From positions 1 through 5,628 of the forward strand of contig JAGHBM010000053.1 in assembly GCA_021160955.1 (NCBI GenBank): a stretch of DNA of 5,628 nucleotides, read 5' to 3'. Of this stretch, positions 1 to 5,628 are shown piece after piece (position 1 is the stretch's first letter; each line of letters opens with the position of its first letter). The notes beneath the pieces are model-generated. The model worked only from the letters and a program-made list of their open reading frames with translations, made no database searches and was not told the DNA's origin. This stretch comes from Candidatus Aenigmatarchaeota archaeon (GTDB lineage Archaea; Aenigmatarchaeota; Aenigmatarchaeia; PWEA01; JAGHBM01). A program made the translations under genes and the position numbers.

Positions 1-338
1 ATACATTTGGTTTTGCACTACTCGAGGCGATGTCTTTCGGATTGCCAATCGTTACCATAAACACAGATATGACAAAATCAGTTGGGGAGATAGTTGAGAA
101 TGGAAAGGAAGGATTTGTGATAGATGTAAAAGAAAAATTAAATAGATATAGTATTCATAATAATGAGAGAAAGTTAATCAACCAGCTGGTAAGAAAGACG
201 TCATTGTTAATAGAAGACGGATCTTTAAGAAGGAAGATGGGAAGGAACGGTATAAAGTTGATAAGAAACGGTAAGTTTTCCATAAAACAAAGAAACAAAA
301 AATTAAAAAAGATTTATGAAGAAGCTTTGAAAAAGTAA
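1..338 (+). CDS. GT4-family glycosyltransferase, C-terminal fragment (5' end outside window)
   Basis: This is the C-terminal 111 codons of a GT-B fold glycosyltransferase of the GT4 (glycosyl transferases group 1) type. The frame is open from base 3, so the ATG at base 30 is an internal methionine and not the start. The fragment opens with TFGFALLEAMSFGLPIV, the distal half of the family's E-x7-E nucleotide-sugar binding signature. The glutamate in LLEAM would contact the donor sugar nucleotide. Then come the usual 'eiv.ngkeGfvidv' segment and a terminal basic helix ending IYEEALKK, a normal family end, so the 3' end is intact. Such enzymes transfer a sugar from a nucleotide donor to a lipid-linked or growing glycan on the cytoplasmic side. 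Donor and acceptor cannot be read from this part. The next gene begins 14 bases later on the same strand, suggesting one transcript. The family call is firm and the specificity unknown. Confidence 0.9.
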   Translation, partial: TFGFALLEAMSFGLPIVTINTDMTKSVGEIVENGKEGFVIDVKEKLNRYSIHNNERKLINQLVRKTSLLIEDGSLRRKMGRNGIKLIRNGKFSIKQRNKKLKKIYEEALKK

Positions 339-342
339 ATAT

Positions 343-346
343 GTGA
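343..346 (+). promoter_or_regulatory. weak ribosome binding site for the three-domain gene
   Basis: GTGA lies 6 bases before the ATG at 353, in the 14-base gap after the preceding stop codon. It matches only the end of the archaeal GGAGGTGA consensus. No TATA-like promoter fits in the gap, so the downstream gene probably depends on read-through transcription from the GT4 gene. Confidence 0.35.
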
Positions 347-352
347 ATTTAT

Positions 353-2953
353 ATGGCAGTTCTGGTTTTGTCGGGGAATGCTTACAAAACTGTATCTATT
401 GTAAGGTCATTGGGTAAGAAGGGGATAGATGTTGACGTTGTTGGCGAATCTAAGTACGCGATGAGTTTTTACTCAAAATACTGTCGAAACCGTTATGTTA
501 TCAAATCTAAAGATAAAGAAGATTGGTTCAAGAAACTCGTGTGGATACTCAAGAAAAACAAATATGATTTATTGATACCACAATCTGAAGGAGATTGTAT
601 TTTTTTAGCTAAAAACAAAAACAGACTTCCTTACAATTGTTTGTTCTTACCGCCAGTAAAATCTATGGAGATAGCATACAACAAGGAACTTACCATGAAA
701 TTGGCAAAAAAATTGGGCATTCCAATACCAAGAACATGGTTCATAAGTGACATATCTCAACTTGAGAAAATTAAGTTGAAATTTCCAGTCGTCATAAAAT
801 CTAAACTTGGTGGAACCCGTCCCACATTCGTCTTTGATGAGAAATCGTTTATAAAAAAATATTTAGAAGTTCATAGAATCTCCCCGTTCCCAATAATACA
901 GGAAGTTATAATTGGTGATGGATACGGAACGTTTGCATTATGCAAGAATGGTAAAGTGATACAGTACTTTGCTCATAGAAGAGTTAGAGAACAGGACCCA
1001 AAAGGATCGGGAAGTGCTTGTTGTGAATCTGTGGAATTAGACGATAAGTTGAAGAAATACACGGATCTCGTTGTTAAAGAGCTGAATTGGTCTGGGGTGA
1101 TAATGCTTGAGTTCAAACATGATTCTTTGAAAAATGAATTCAAACTGATTGAAATAAACGGAAGATTTTGGGGGTCGTTGCCGTTGTCGATTCATGCTGG
1201 CGTGGATTTTCCTTATCAGTTATATAGATTGTCTACTGGCAAATCCGTTGAGGTCGTTAGAAAATGGAAGAAGGTCTGTGCAAAATACATCACCGGCGAA
1301 ATCATAAGACTCTCAAGGGTTATTAAAGGAAGACCTAAAGGATGGAAACTATACTTTCCAAATTTTTTCAATGATTTAATGAATTATTTCAAATGTAGAA
1401 AATGCAAGTATTTCGTATTTGATGTAAAAGATCCGTTACCGTTCTTCATGGATTTTGTCGACAGAATTTATAGAGGAATTAAAAAACAAGGGGTTAACAT
1501 TGACAAGAAGAAGACGAGAATCCCGATTCTTATGTATCATAATTTCTATGAAACGAAATCTAATGGAGATCACAGATCGATATCTCTTAAGAGATTTGAA
1601 CAACATTTAAAATACTTAAAAAAGAAGTCATATGAAACTCTAACAGTTAGTGAGAAAAAATTTAATAGTGAGAAACCAATTTACTTAACTTTTGATGATG
1701 GATACGCATCTCAATACAATGCTTTCAAGTTGCTTAAGAAGTATGGATTTAAGGGAAGTTTTTTCGTGATTTCAGAAAACATAGGAAGAGACGGTTACCT
1801 AAACAAAGATCAGCTTAAGGAAATGTCTAAGGGCGGAATGGAGATTGGATCCCATACGAAAACACACACAAATCTAACTAACATTTCCCATAACGAACGT
1901 ATTTCAGAACTTACAGAATCAAAAAAAGATATTGAAAGATCAATTGGTAAAGAAGTGCACTCAATATCTATACCAGGAGGGAACTATAACACCTCAGTTA
2001 TAAAGGATTGTCTGTTATCTGGGTATGAAAAAATTAGAACGTCAGACCCAGACTTTATTTTAGATACAGATGAGATCGTTTTACCTGCTGTGACAATAAC
2101 TAATTACCCGTTTTTAGGAGGACTTGATTTTCTGTTGTCGAGACTAGGGCTTGAACTATTTCAAATACTAAAAATAATTAGAAAAAAGAATGTTAAAATA
2201 GACCAAAGACACATAAAAGGTTTGTTCCATGTGCATAGTAACTATTCTCACGACGGTAAATTATCACTTACGGAGATAAAGAAGCTCTCAATTAAAAATG
2301 GTTATAAATTTGTCATTCTAACCGATCACGCTGAAGATTTCGACCAGAAGAAATGGATGAAATATGTAAAAGAATGTAAAAAACTTAGTGATGAAAAATT
2401 TGTTTTCATTCCTGGAATGGAAATATCTAGTTATGATGGTCCGCATATAATTTTAGTCAATCCGAAAAGATATACCAATTCAAAAATCCTCACTAATGTT
2501 GTCGAGTACGTTAAGAAGAATAAAATTTTTTGGGGCATAGCTCATATAAGAGAAAGTGATTGGAAGATATTAGAATCTATTAAAGAGCCACCTTCTTTCA
2601 TAGAGGTTTGGAATTCAAAATATCATGGATATTCTACAAGTCTATCTAATTTAATAAGATTTAGGAGATTTTACAGGACATCTTATCACACGATAGGTAT
2701 ATGTGGAAATGATATACACGATTGGAAAAAAAGGTTAATATCGTTATATCTTGAATATGAGGGAGAGTTATCTTATGAAAAGATTCTGAACAAAATAAAA
2801 AATGAAAAATTCATCTGCAGTTATAAAAGTTCTGTATTCTTTCCAAACGGAGAATTTTATACGTCTTTTAACCAATTCGTAAAATCATGTTTATTTAGAA
2901 AAGTTAAGTCGAATAAACCGATTAGAAAGCTTTATCACCTCATAAGAAGGTAA
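353..2953 (+). CDS. three-domain protein: ATP-grasp ligase + NodB-type polysaccharide deacetylase + PHP phosphoesterase
   Basis: One uninterrupted 866-residue chain holds three enzyme domains. Residues 1-378 form an ATP-grasp ligase with Lys149 in FPVVIKSK, the hinge IIQEVI (181-186), Glu253, the Glu267-x-Asn269 metal/ATP motif followed by RFWGS, and a closing DPLP (360-363). This is about the length of a free-standing carboxylate-amine ligase-like protein. Residues 388-600 form a NodB deacetylase with LMYH (393-396), TFDDGY (446-451; Asp448 the likely base, Asp449 a metal ligand), SHTKTH (His501 and His505 metal ligands) and PGGNYN (541-546). Residues 620-800 form a PHP metallo-phosphoesterase with HVHS (His626, His628), TDH (Asp658, His659), GMEIS (Glu690), His731 and GNDIH (Asp787, His789). 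No signal peptide or membrane helix is visible, so the protein is probably cytoplasmic. The start at 353 follows the GT4 stop closely and gives a complete N-terminal LVLSGNA strand. Domain calls are strong. The substrate is unknown, but the context suggests glycan precursors. Confidence 0.93.
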   Translation: MAVLVLSGNAYKTVSIVRSLGKKGIDVDVVGESKYAMSFYSKYCRNRYVIKSKDKEDWFKKLVWILKKNKYDLLIPQSEGDCIFLAKNKNRLPYNCLFLPPVKSMEIAYNKELTMKLAKKLGIPIPRTWFISDISQLEKIKLKFPVVIKSKLGGTRPTFVFDEKSFIKKYLEVHRISPFPIIQEVIIGDGYGTFALCKNGKVIQYFAHRRVREQDPKGSGSACCESVELDDKLKKYTDLVVKELNWSGVIMLEFKHDSLKNEFKLIEINGRFWGSLPLSIHAGVDFPYQLYRLSTGKSVEVVRKWKKVCAKYITGEIIRLSRVIKGRPKGWKLYFPNFFNDLMNYFKCRKCKYFVFDVKDPLPFFMDFVDRIYRGIKKQGVNIDKKKTRIPILMYHNFYETKSNGDHRSISLKRFEQHLKYLKKKSYETLTVSEKKFNSEKPIYLTFDDGYASQYNAFKLLKKYGFKGSFFVISENIGRDGYLNKDQLKEMSKGGMEIGSHTKTHTNLTNISHNERISELTESKKDIERSIGKEVHSISIPGGNYNTSVIKDCLLSGYEKIRTSDPDFILDTDEIVLPAVTITNYPFLGGLDFLLSRLGLELFQILKIIRKKNVKIDQRHIKGLFHVHSNYSHDGKLSLTEIKKLSIKNGYKFVILTDHAEDFDQKKWMKYVKECKKLSDEKFVFIPGMEISSYDGPHIILVNPKRYTNSKILTNVVEYVKKNKIFWGIAHIRESDWKILESIKEPPSFIEVWNSKYHGYSTSLSNLIRFRRFYRTSYHTIGICGNDIHDWKKRLISLYLEYEGELSYEKILNKIKNEKFICSYKSSVFFPNGEFYTSFNQFVKSCLFRKVKSNKPIRKLYHLIRR
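2792..2810 (-). terminator. possible T-rich termination tract for the minus-strand pair
   Basis: Read on the minus strand, this A-rich stretch gives T runs of 5 and 6 about 130 bases beyond the stop codon at 2940. Archaeal RNA polymerase can stop at T-rich tracts without a hairpin. Because the genes overlap tail to tail, the signal would have to lie inside the opposing gene. Lysine-rich coding sequence makes such runs by chance, so support is weak. Confidence 0.2.
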
Positions 2954-3923
2954 CCCATAAAACAACAAGAGATATTAAAATCTCGATCAACAATATTGTG
3001 CAGACAACATATTTTTCTTTCTTAGCAAATTTCAACACTACGTGGGTTAATGAGCCAATTCTCTCTGGTGGTTCCAATGTACCGTCTTTCTTTGGTACGC
3101 CAAAACATTCCGACTTAAACCCGGTTTTGATCTTGAAAACAAGTTCTACAAAATATGGTATGAAAAGAAGAACTGCGATTCTTTCCATATTTCCCAAGAT
3201 TGCGACAATGGCGATCAGCGCACCAATCGTGTAAGTTAAACTATCTCCTGGAAAGACTTTCGATGGATATTTGTTGAAAATCACGAATCCGATCAGAGCA
3301 ACTACGGCCAAAAAACAGATAAAGGATATCCAATATGATCCACTGAAGAATGAAACAATTCCCAACGTTCCAAGAATTATTGATCCCATACCGGCTTCTA
3401 ACCCGTTAAATCCAGCTAACATATTGAATCCATTTGATGCCCCTACAACACCGATCGGTATTATAAGTAAGGGATAAAGAATGCCTAAATCAACTGCACC
3501 TATTAAAGGAATGGTCATCGTTGAACATCCTGCATTCACAACCATGAGTGGTATGGCCGCAGGTATGGTTAGGAGTGGTTTCTGCCATTGTTTCAATCCA
3601 ATCTTCCATCCAAGTACGTCATCGATGAATCCCAAGAATCCTGCCAGAAGTATTGAAACCAATATCACCATCAAGTCCAAGAAATGCGTAGCAGTTTTCA
3701 AATAGAAAGTCTTGGTAAAAACCAAGAGCAGGATACCAAGTGTGAAACTGAAAATTACCGCTATACCACCGGATTCGGGTACTTCTGGTTTGTCAAACTT
3801 GTTCATATCCTTTCCAACTAATCCAGCCTTTTTAGCAACTTTAATCCAAAGCTTCGTTAGGAACAAAGAAACAAAAAACGTAATTATTAGAATAACTCCA
3901 CCAAGAATGAAATCACCGTTCAT
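2940..3923 (-). CDS. polyprenyl-phosphate GlcNAc-1-phosphate transferase-like membrane enzyme (Alg7/AglH-like)
   Basis: This is a PNPT-family (glycosyltransferase family 4 in Pfam naming) integral membrane enzyme that moves a sugar-1-phosphate from a UDP-sugar to a polyprenyl or dolichyl phosphate, the first step of lipid-linked glycan synthesis. With the start at 3923 it has 327 residues and about ten hydrophobic helices. Family motifs are DKPEVPESGG (44-53), the acidic pair in FIDDVLG (Asp101, Asp102), NGFNMLAGFNG (164-174), FPGDS (224-228, Asp227) and a late cytoplasmic loop with a conserved-looking His294 in SLTHVVLK. That loop (ECFG...DGTLEPPERIG) resembles archaeal AglH/eukaryotic Alg7-like enzymes more than MraY. 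A longer reading from 3950 adds nine residues but is unlikely: the ATG at 3923 has AAGGTG five bases upstream and forms a TGATG junction with the preceding gene. GlcNAc as the sugar is inferred from family resemblance. Confidence 0.9.
   Translation of the reverse strand: MNGDFILGGVILIITFFVSLFLTKLWIKVAKKAGLVGKDMNKFDKPEVPESGGIAVIFSFTLGILLLVFTKTFYLKTATHFLDLMVILVSILLAGFLGFIDDVLGWKIGLKQWQKPLLTIPAAIPLMVVNAGCSTMTIPLIGAVDLGILYPLLIIPIGVVGASNGFNMLAGFNGLEAGMGSIILGTLGIVSFFSGSYWISFICFLAVVALIGFVIFNKYPSKVFPGDSLTYTIGALIAIVAILGNMERIAVLLFIPYFVELVFKIKTGFKSECFGVPKKDGTLEPPERIGSLTHVVLKFAKKEKYVVCTILLIEILISLVVLWVTFL
3012..3022 (+). terminator. possible T-rich termination tract for the plus-strand genes
   Basis: TTTTTCTTTCT lies about 60 bases after the stop of the three-domain gene, inside the 3' part of the opposing gene. 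Archaeal transcription often ends at such T-rich tracts. No hairpin was found in front of it. It also encodes a lysine-rich stretch of the minus-strand protein, so it may be coincidental. Confidence 0.25.
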
Positions 3924-5515
3924 CACAACACCTTGTAAACAACTACACAATCTTGTATGTTAGAGCTCATACAATTTTCCGGATATTCATAAACCTTTTT
4001 GAAGTGGTTGGAATTCCTAACGTATTTAACGAAGACCCATGGATAGCTAACTCTTTCTTTTCCAGGACTTATTGAGAATTTTTGGATGTAAACATAATCA
4101 ACTCCGAGATCTTTCATTATTTGGTACGATGTATCGTTTCCCACAAGTAACATTGTGTCACCACCAGGAGCGTTCCAGTAAACACTATCTCTTTTACATG
4201 CATATTCCGCTCTATGTCCCCACAAGTTAACTAATAAAGCATCCGATGGAGTGTTTCTTCTTATCCAGTCACATCCCTTAAAGAATGCCGGTGAAAATTC
4301 TTTTATTGGTCTTAGACTCTCTGCTTTGGCGTGGATAGAAAACAAACTGAAACATAGTAGAATGAAAACAAAAATTACGGCCACAACCTTTCCAGAACTT
4401 TCACCATAACCCTTCAAGAATTCATATATTTTTTCGGCACCTATACCAGCTATTATGGCAAACGGTACTACAGTATACAACATATTTCTGGCGGCATCTT
4501 CTGCCCTCCCACCGGCATTGGCATAAAATGTTAGGACCAATATTATAAAGAACCAATACATTATCATCAAATTCTTTCTATTTCTTTTGTAAAGTAGGTA
4601 TGACAATCCTATTGATGCAAATATGAAAACTCCTAACCCGTATGCAAATTGGATGTAATTTATAATACCCATTTTAAGTATGGTAGCACCCGTTCCAATG
4701 CCCAATTCTTGTGGCGATTTAGGAGCACCTACATCTAATTCTGGAATTTTTTTCAAAACTTTTTCTCTCGGAAAATTACCAATTAAGTCTTCTTTTGGCA
4801 ACCCGGGATTGCCAAGCATTAGATAGTTATGGATTCCATAAAGAGGGGTTATGACTATTATAAACACAATGGTTGTTATTAAGAAATTCTTCAACCATCC
4901 CTTTCTGTAGAGTAAAAGAAGTCCAAGGAACACTATTGGCATTGCAACAGAACTTACCTCTGTTATTGCTGCCATTCCCGAAAGAATACCACTTAATATT
5001 AAAAACAAATATCTTCTATCATCTTCTTTCATCGCTCTATACAATAGATAAATGGAAGTTGTTGCCAACAAGATTGCGAATACTTCTGCATAGAGAAGAA
5101 CTTCATACGTTATAAATGACGGTATCATTGATAGAAATACTGCTGAAAGTACAGCTGCTCTTAGTGAGTAAACTCTCCTAACAAACAAGAAAGTTACGAG
5201 AGCGAGGAGAGTTCCCAGTATTGGGTTTATTGCCTTTACTAAAGTTTCGCCTCCAATAGCGAAACACGAGGATAGAAGAAACATTAATAGTGGCTGTTCG
5301 AGGAAGAACGATTTAAATGCTGGGGACGGTGAAAAAACTCTGTTATATTTAGGTATCGTAAGATGATGAAGAATCCACTCACCTTTGGATGCCCACCAAC
5401 CTTCATCACCGAATACCAACGGTTCTTTCAATGTAACGTTGAGGTTTATAATCAAAGATATTATCAAAACAGTAAACAAAACACCATACCAAAAATGCCT
5501 TTCAGTGATTTTCAT
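3923..5515 (-). CDS. GT-C superfamily membrane glycosyltransferase (GT39/GT83-like)
   Basis: This 530-residue membrane protein has the layout of lipid-phosphate-sugar dependent GT-C glycosyltransferases of the protein mannosyltransferase/ArnT type. After the first helix (9-29) an outer loop carries Asp37-Glu38 in FGDEGWWASKGEW, the usual catalytic or metal-binding acidic pair. Then comes LEQPLLMFLL (72-81), where family members often have an HPPL-like motif. About ten further hydrophobic segments run to residue 395, including RNMLYTVVPFAIIAG (343-357), which resembles the 'RY.l..~P~.~~~aG' segment of the family. The last 135 residues form a soluble, presumably extracytoplasmic, domain with four cysteines (415, 440, 515, 523). 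The enzyme would transfer a sugar from a dolichyl-phosphate donor to a glycan, lipid or protein outside the membrane. The sugar is not readable. It is first in a two-gene unit whose second gene overlaps it by one base (TGATG). An oligosaccharyltransferase is less likely because no WWDYG motif is present. Confidence 0.85.
   Translation of the reverse strand: MKITERHFWYGVLFTVLIISLIINLNVTLKEPLVFGDEGWWASKGEWILHHLTIPKYNRVFSPSPAFKSFFLEQPLLMFLLSSCFAIGGETLVKAINPILGTLLALVTFLFVRRVYSLRAAVLSAVFLSMIPSFITYEVLLYAEVFAILLATTSIYLLYRAMKEDDRRYLFLILSGILSGMAAITEVSSVAMPIVFLGLLLLYRKGWLKNFLITTIVFIIVITPLYGIHNYLMLGNPGLPKEDLIGNFPREKVLKKIPELDVGAPKSPQELGIGTGATILKMGIINYIQFAYGLGVFIFASIGLSYLLYKRNRKNLMIMYWFFIILVLTFYANAGGRAEDAARNMLYTVVPFAIIAGIGAEKIYEFLKGYGESSGKVVAVIFVFILLCFSLFSIHAKAESLRPIKEFSPAFFKGCDWIRRNTPSDALLVNLWGHRAEYACKRDSVYWNAPGGDTMLLVGNDTSYQIMKDLGVDYVYIQKFSISPGKERVSYPWVFVKYVRNSNHFKKVYEYPENCMSSNIQDCVVVYKVL
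3931..3936 (-). promoter_or_regulatory. ribosome binding site setting the start of the GlcNAc-1-phosphate transferase-like gene
   Basis: On the minus strand the order is AAGGTG, then GTTGTGATG: a good archaeal Shine-Dalgarno core roughly five bases before the ATG at 3923-3921. The motif lies inside the end of the GT-C gene. With the TGATG overlap it favours 3923 over the upstream ATG at 3950 and implies translational coupling. Confidence 0.7.
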
Positions 5516-5530
5516 AACATCACAACATTT

Positions 5531-5553
5531 AAATAAATATATTTTTTCTTTAT
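5531..5553 (-). promoter_or_regulatory. candidate archaeal BRE/TATA promoter for the minus-strand pair
   Basis: Read on the minus strand, an A-rich AAAGAAAA block (BRE-like) is followed by AATATATTTA. The box centre lies about 25 bases before the ATG at 5515, so transcription would begin near the start codon and give a very short leader or none. The core AAATATATTT at 5535-5544 is a perfect palindrome and could be bound in either orientation. The assignment rests on position and composition only. Confidence 0.45.
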
Positions 5554-5557
5554 ATTA
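5549..5557 (+). promoter_or_regulatory. candidate TATA box for the rightward gene at 5589
   Basis: TTTATATTA lies about 36 bases before the ATG at 5589. It would place transcription start near 5578, just before or in the ribosome binding site. The sequence upstream of it is T-rich rather than a good BRE, so the match is only fair. The overlapping palindrome at 5535-5544 is an alternative. Confidence 0.35.
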
Positions 5558-5577
5558 TTAAAATTATCAAAATTAAA

Positions 5578-5583
5578 AGGTGA
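5578..5583 (+). promoter_or_regulatory. ribosome binding site of the gene starting at 5589
   Basis: AGGTGA stands five bases before the ATG at 5589, a close match to the archaeal Shine-Dalgarno consensus at normal spacing. It is the main reason to call a gene start here although only 13 codons are visible. Confidence 0.65.
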
Positions 5584-5588
5584 AGAGA

Positions 5589-5628
5589 ATGATTGATATA
5601 TTAGGGTTAAATCTCCCATATGAATATC
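5589..5628 (+). CDS. start of an unidentified protein gene (3' end outside window)
   Basis: The visible residues are MIDILGLNLPYEY, 13 codons that run off the window without a stop. The AGGTGA site upstream and the divergent arrangement with the GT-C gene support a real start. The fragment is too short to assign a family, and no function is proposed. Confidence 0.55.
   Translation, partial: MIDILGLNLPYEY

Noticed and set aside
30..338. A complete small gene starting at the ATG at base 30
   Set aside because: The frame is open back to base 3 and the residues before the methionine complete a GT4 motif, so this is the tail of a larger gene.
1394..1405. Cys348-x2-Cys351 as a zinc ribbon between the ATP-grasp and deacetylase domains
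   Set aside because: Only one CxxC pair is present with no second pair nearby, and the segment fits the C-terminal part of the ATP-grasp protein ending in DPLP.
1975..1981. AGGAGGG inside the deacetylase region
   Set aside because: It encodes the Pro-Gly-Gly motif, and no start codon follows at a useful distance in frame.
2116..2137. Internal AGGAGG followed by an in-frame TTG (residue 595), which could start a separate PHP-domain protein
   Set aside because: The spacing of 13 bases is long, and the AGGAGG falls across Leu-Gly-Gly codons inside the deacetylase domain, which explains it. It would only be revived by ribosome profiling.
3924..3950. N-terminal extension of the Alg7/AglH-like protein from the ATG at 3950
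   Set aside because: No ribosome binding site suits that start, and the TGATG overlap with AAGGTG upstream favours 3923.
2998..3963. Several plus-strand open frames of 68-83 codons opposite the Alg7/AglH-like gene
   Set aside because: They lie antisense to a strongly supported membrane protein, lack good ribosome binding sites and show no recognisable domain.
4873..5115. Plus-strand open frame of 80 codons opposite the GT-C gene
   Set aside because: It is a shadow of the GT-C coding sequence with no ribosome binding site or protein signature.

Overview
The window looks like part of an archaeal cell-surface glycan locus. Three things point to Archaea. The minus-strand 327-residue membrane enzyme has the motif pattern of archaeal Alg7/AglH-like GlcNAc-1-phosphate transferases. 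The clear ribosome binding sites are of the AAGGTG/AGGTGA type. The short divergent intergenic region carries A/T-rich boxes that fit archaeal TATA promoters better than bacterial -35/-10 elements. The DNA is AT-rich, with many AAA/AAG lysine and AGA/AGG arginine codons. The sequence does not decide between a euryarchaeal methanogen-like lineage and a less-studied (for example DPANN-type) archaeon.

Layout. On the plus strand, bases 1-338 are the C-terminal end of a GT4-type glycosyltransferase. After 14 bases comes one long gene (353-2953) whose single chain carries three enzyme domains: an ATP-grasp ligase, a NodB-type polysaccharide deacetylase and a PHP-type metallo-phosphoesterase. It meets a minus-strand pair of membrane-protein genes tail to tail, with the ends overlapping by 14 bases. 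That pair is transcribed from about 5515 towards 2940: a GT-C family membrane glycosyltransferase (3923-5515), then the polyprenyl-phosphate GlcNAc-1-phosphate transferase-like gene (2940-3923). The two are joined by a TGATG stop/start overlap. A 73-base divergent intergenic region follows, and the first 13 codons of a further plus-strand gene (from 5589) run off the end.

How the genes may work together (inference). The GlcNAc-1-phosphate transferase-like enzyme would start a lipid-linked glycan on the cytoplasmic face. The GT4 enzyme would extend glycans in the cytoplasm. The GT-C enzyme would transfer a sugar from a lipid-phosphate donor on the outer face. The three-domain protein has no signal peptide or membrane segment and its ATP-grasp domain needs ATP, so it is probably a cytoplasmic enzyme that modifies an amino-sugar precursor. 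An attractive reading is deacetylation of an N-acetyl sugar followed by ATP-driven acylation of the freed amine, with the PHP domain removing or cutting a phosphate ester. This fusion is the most unusual item in the window. No RNA genes, CRISPR arrays, insertion sequences or long repeats were seen.
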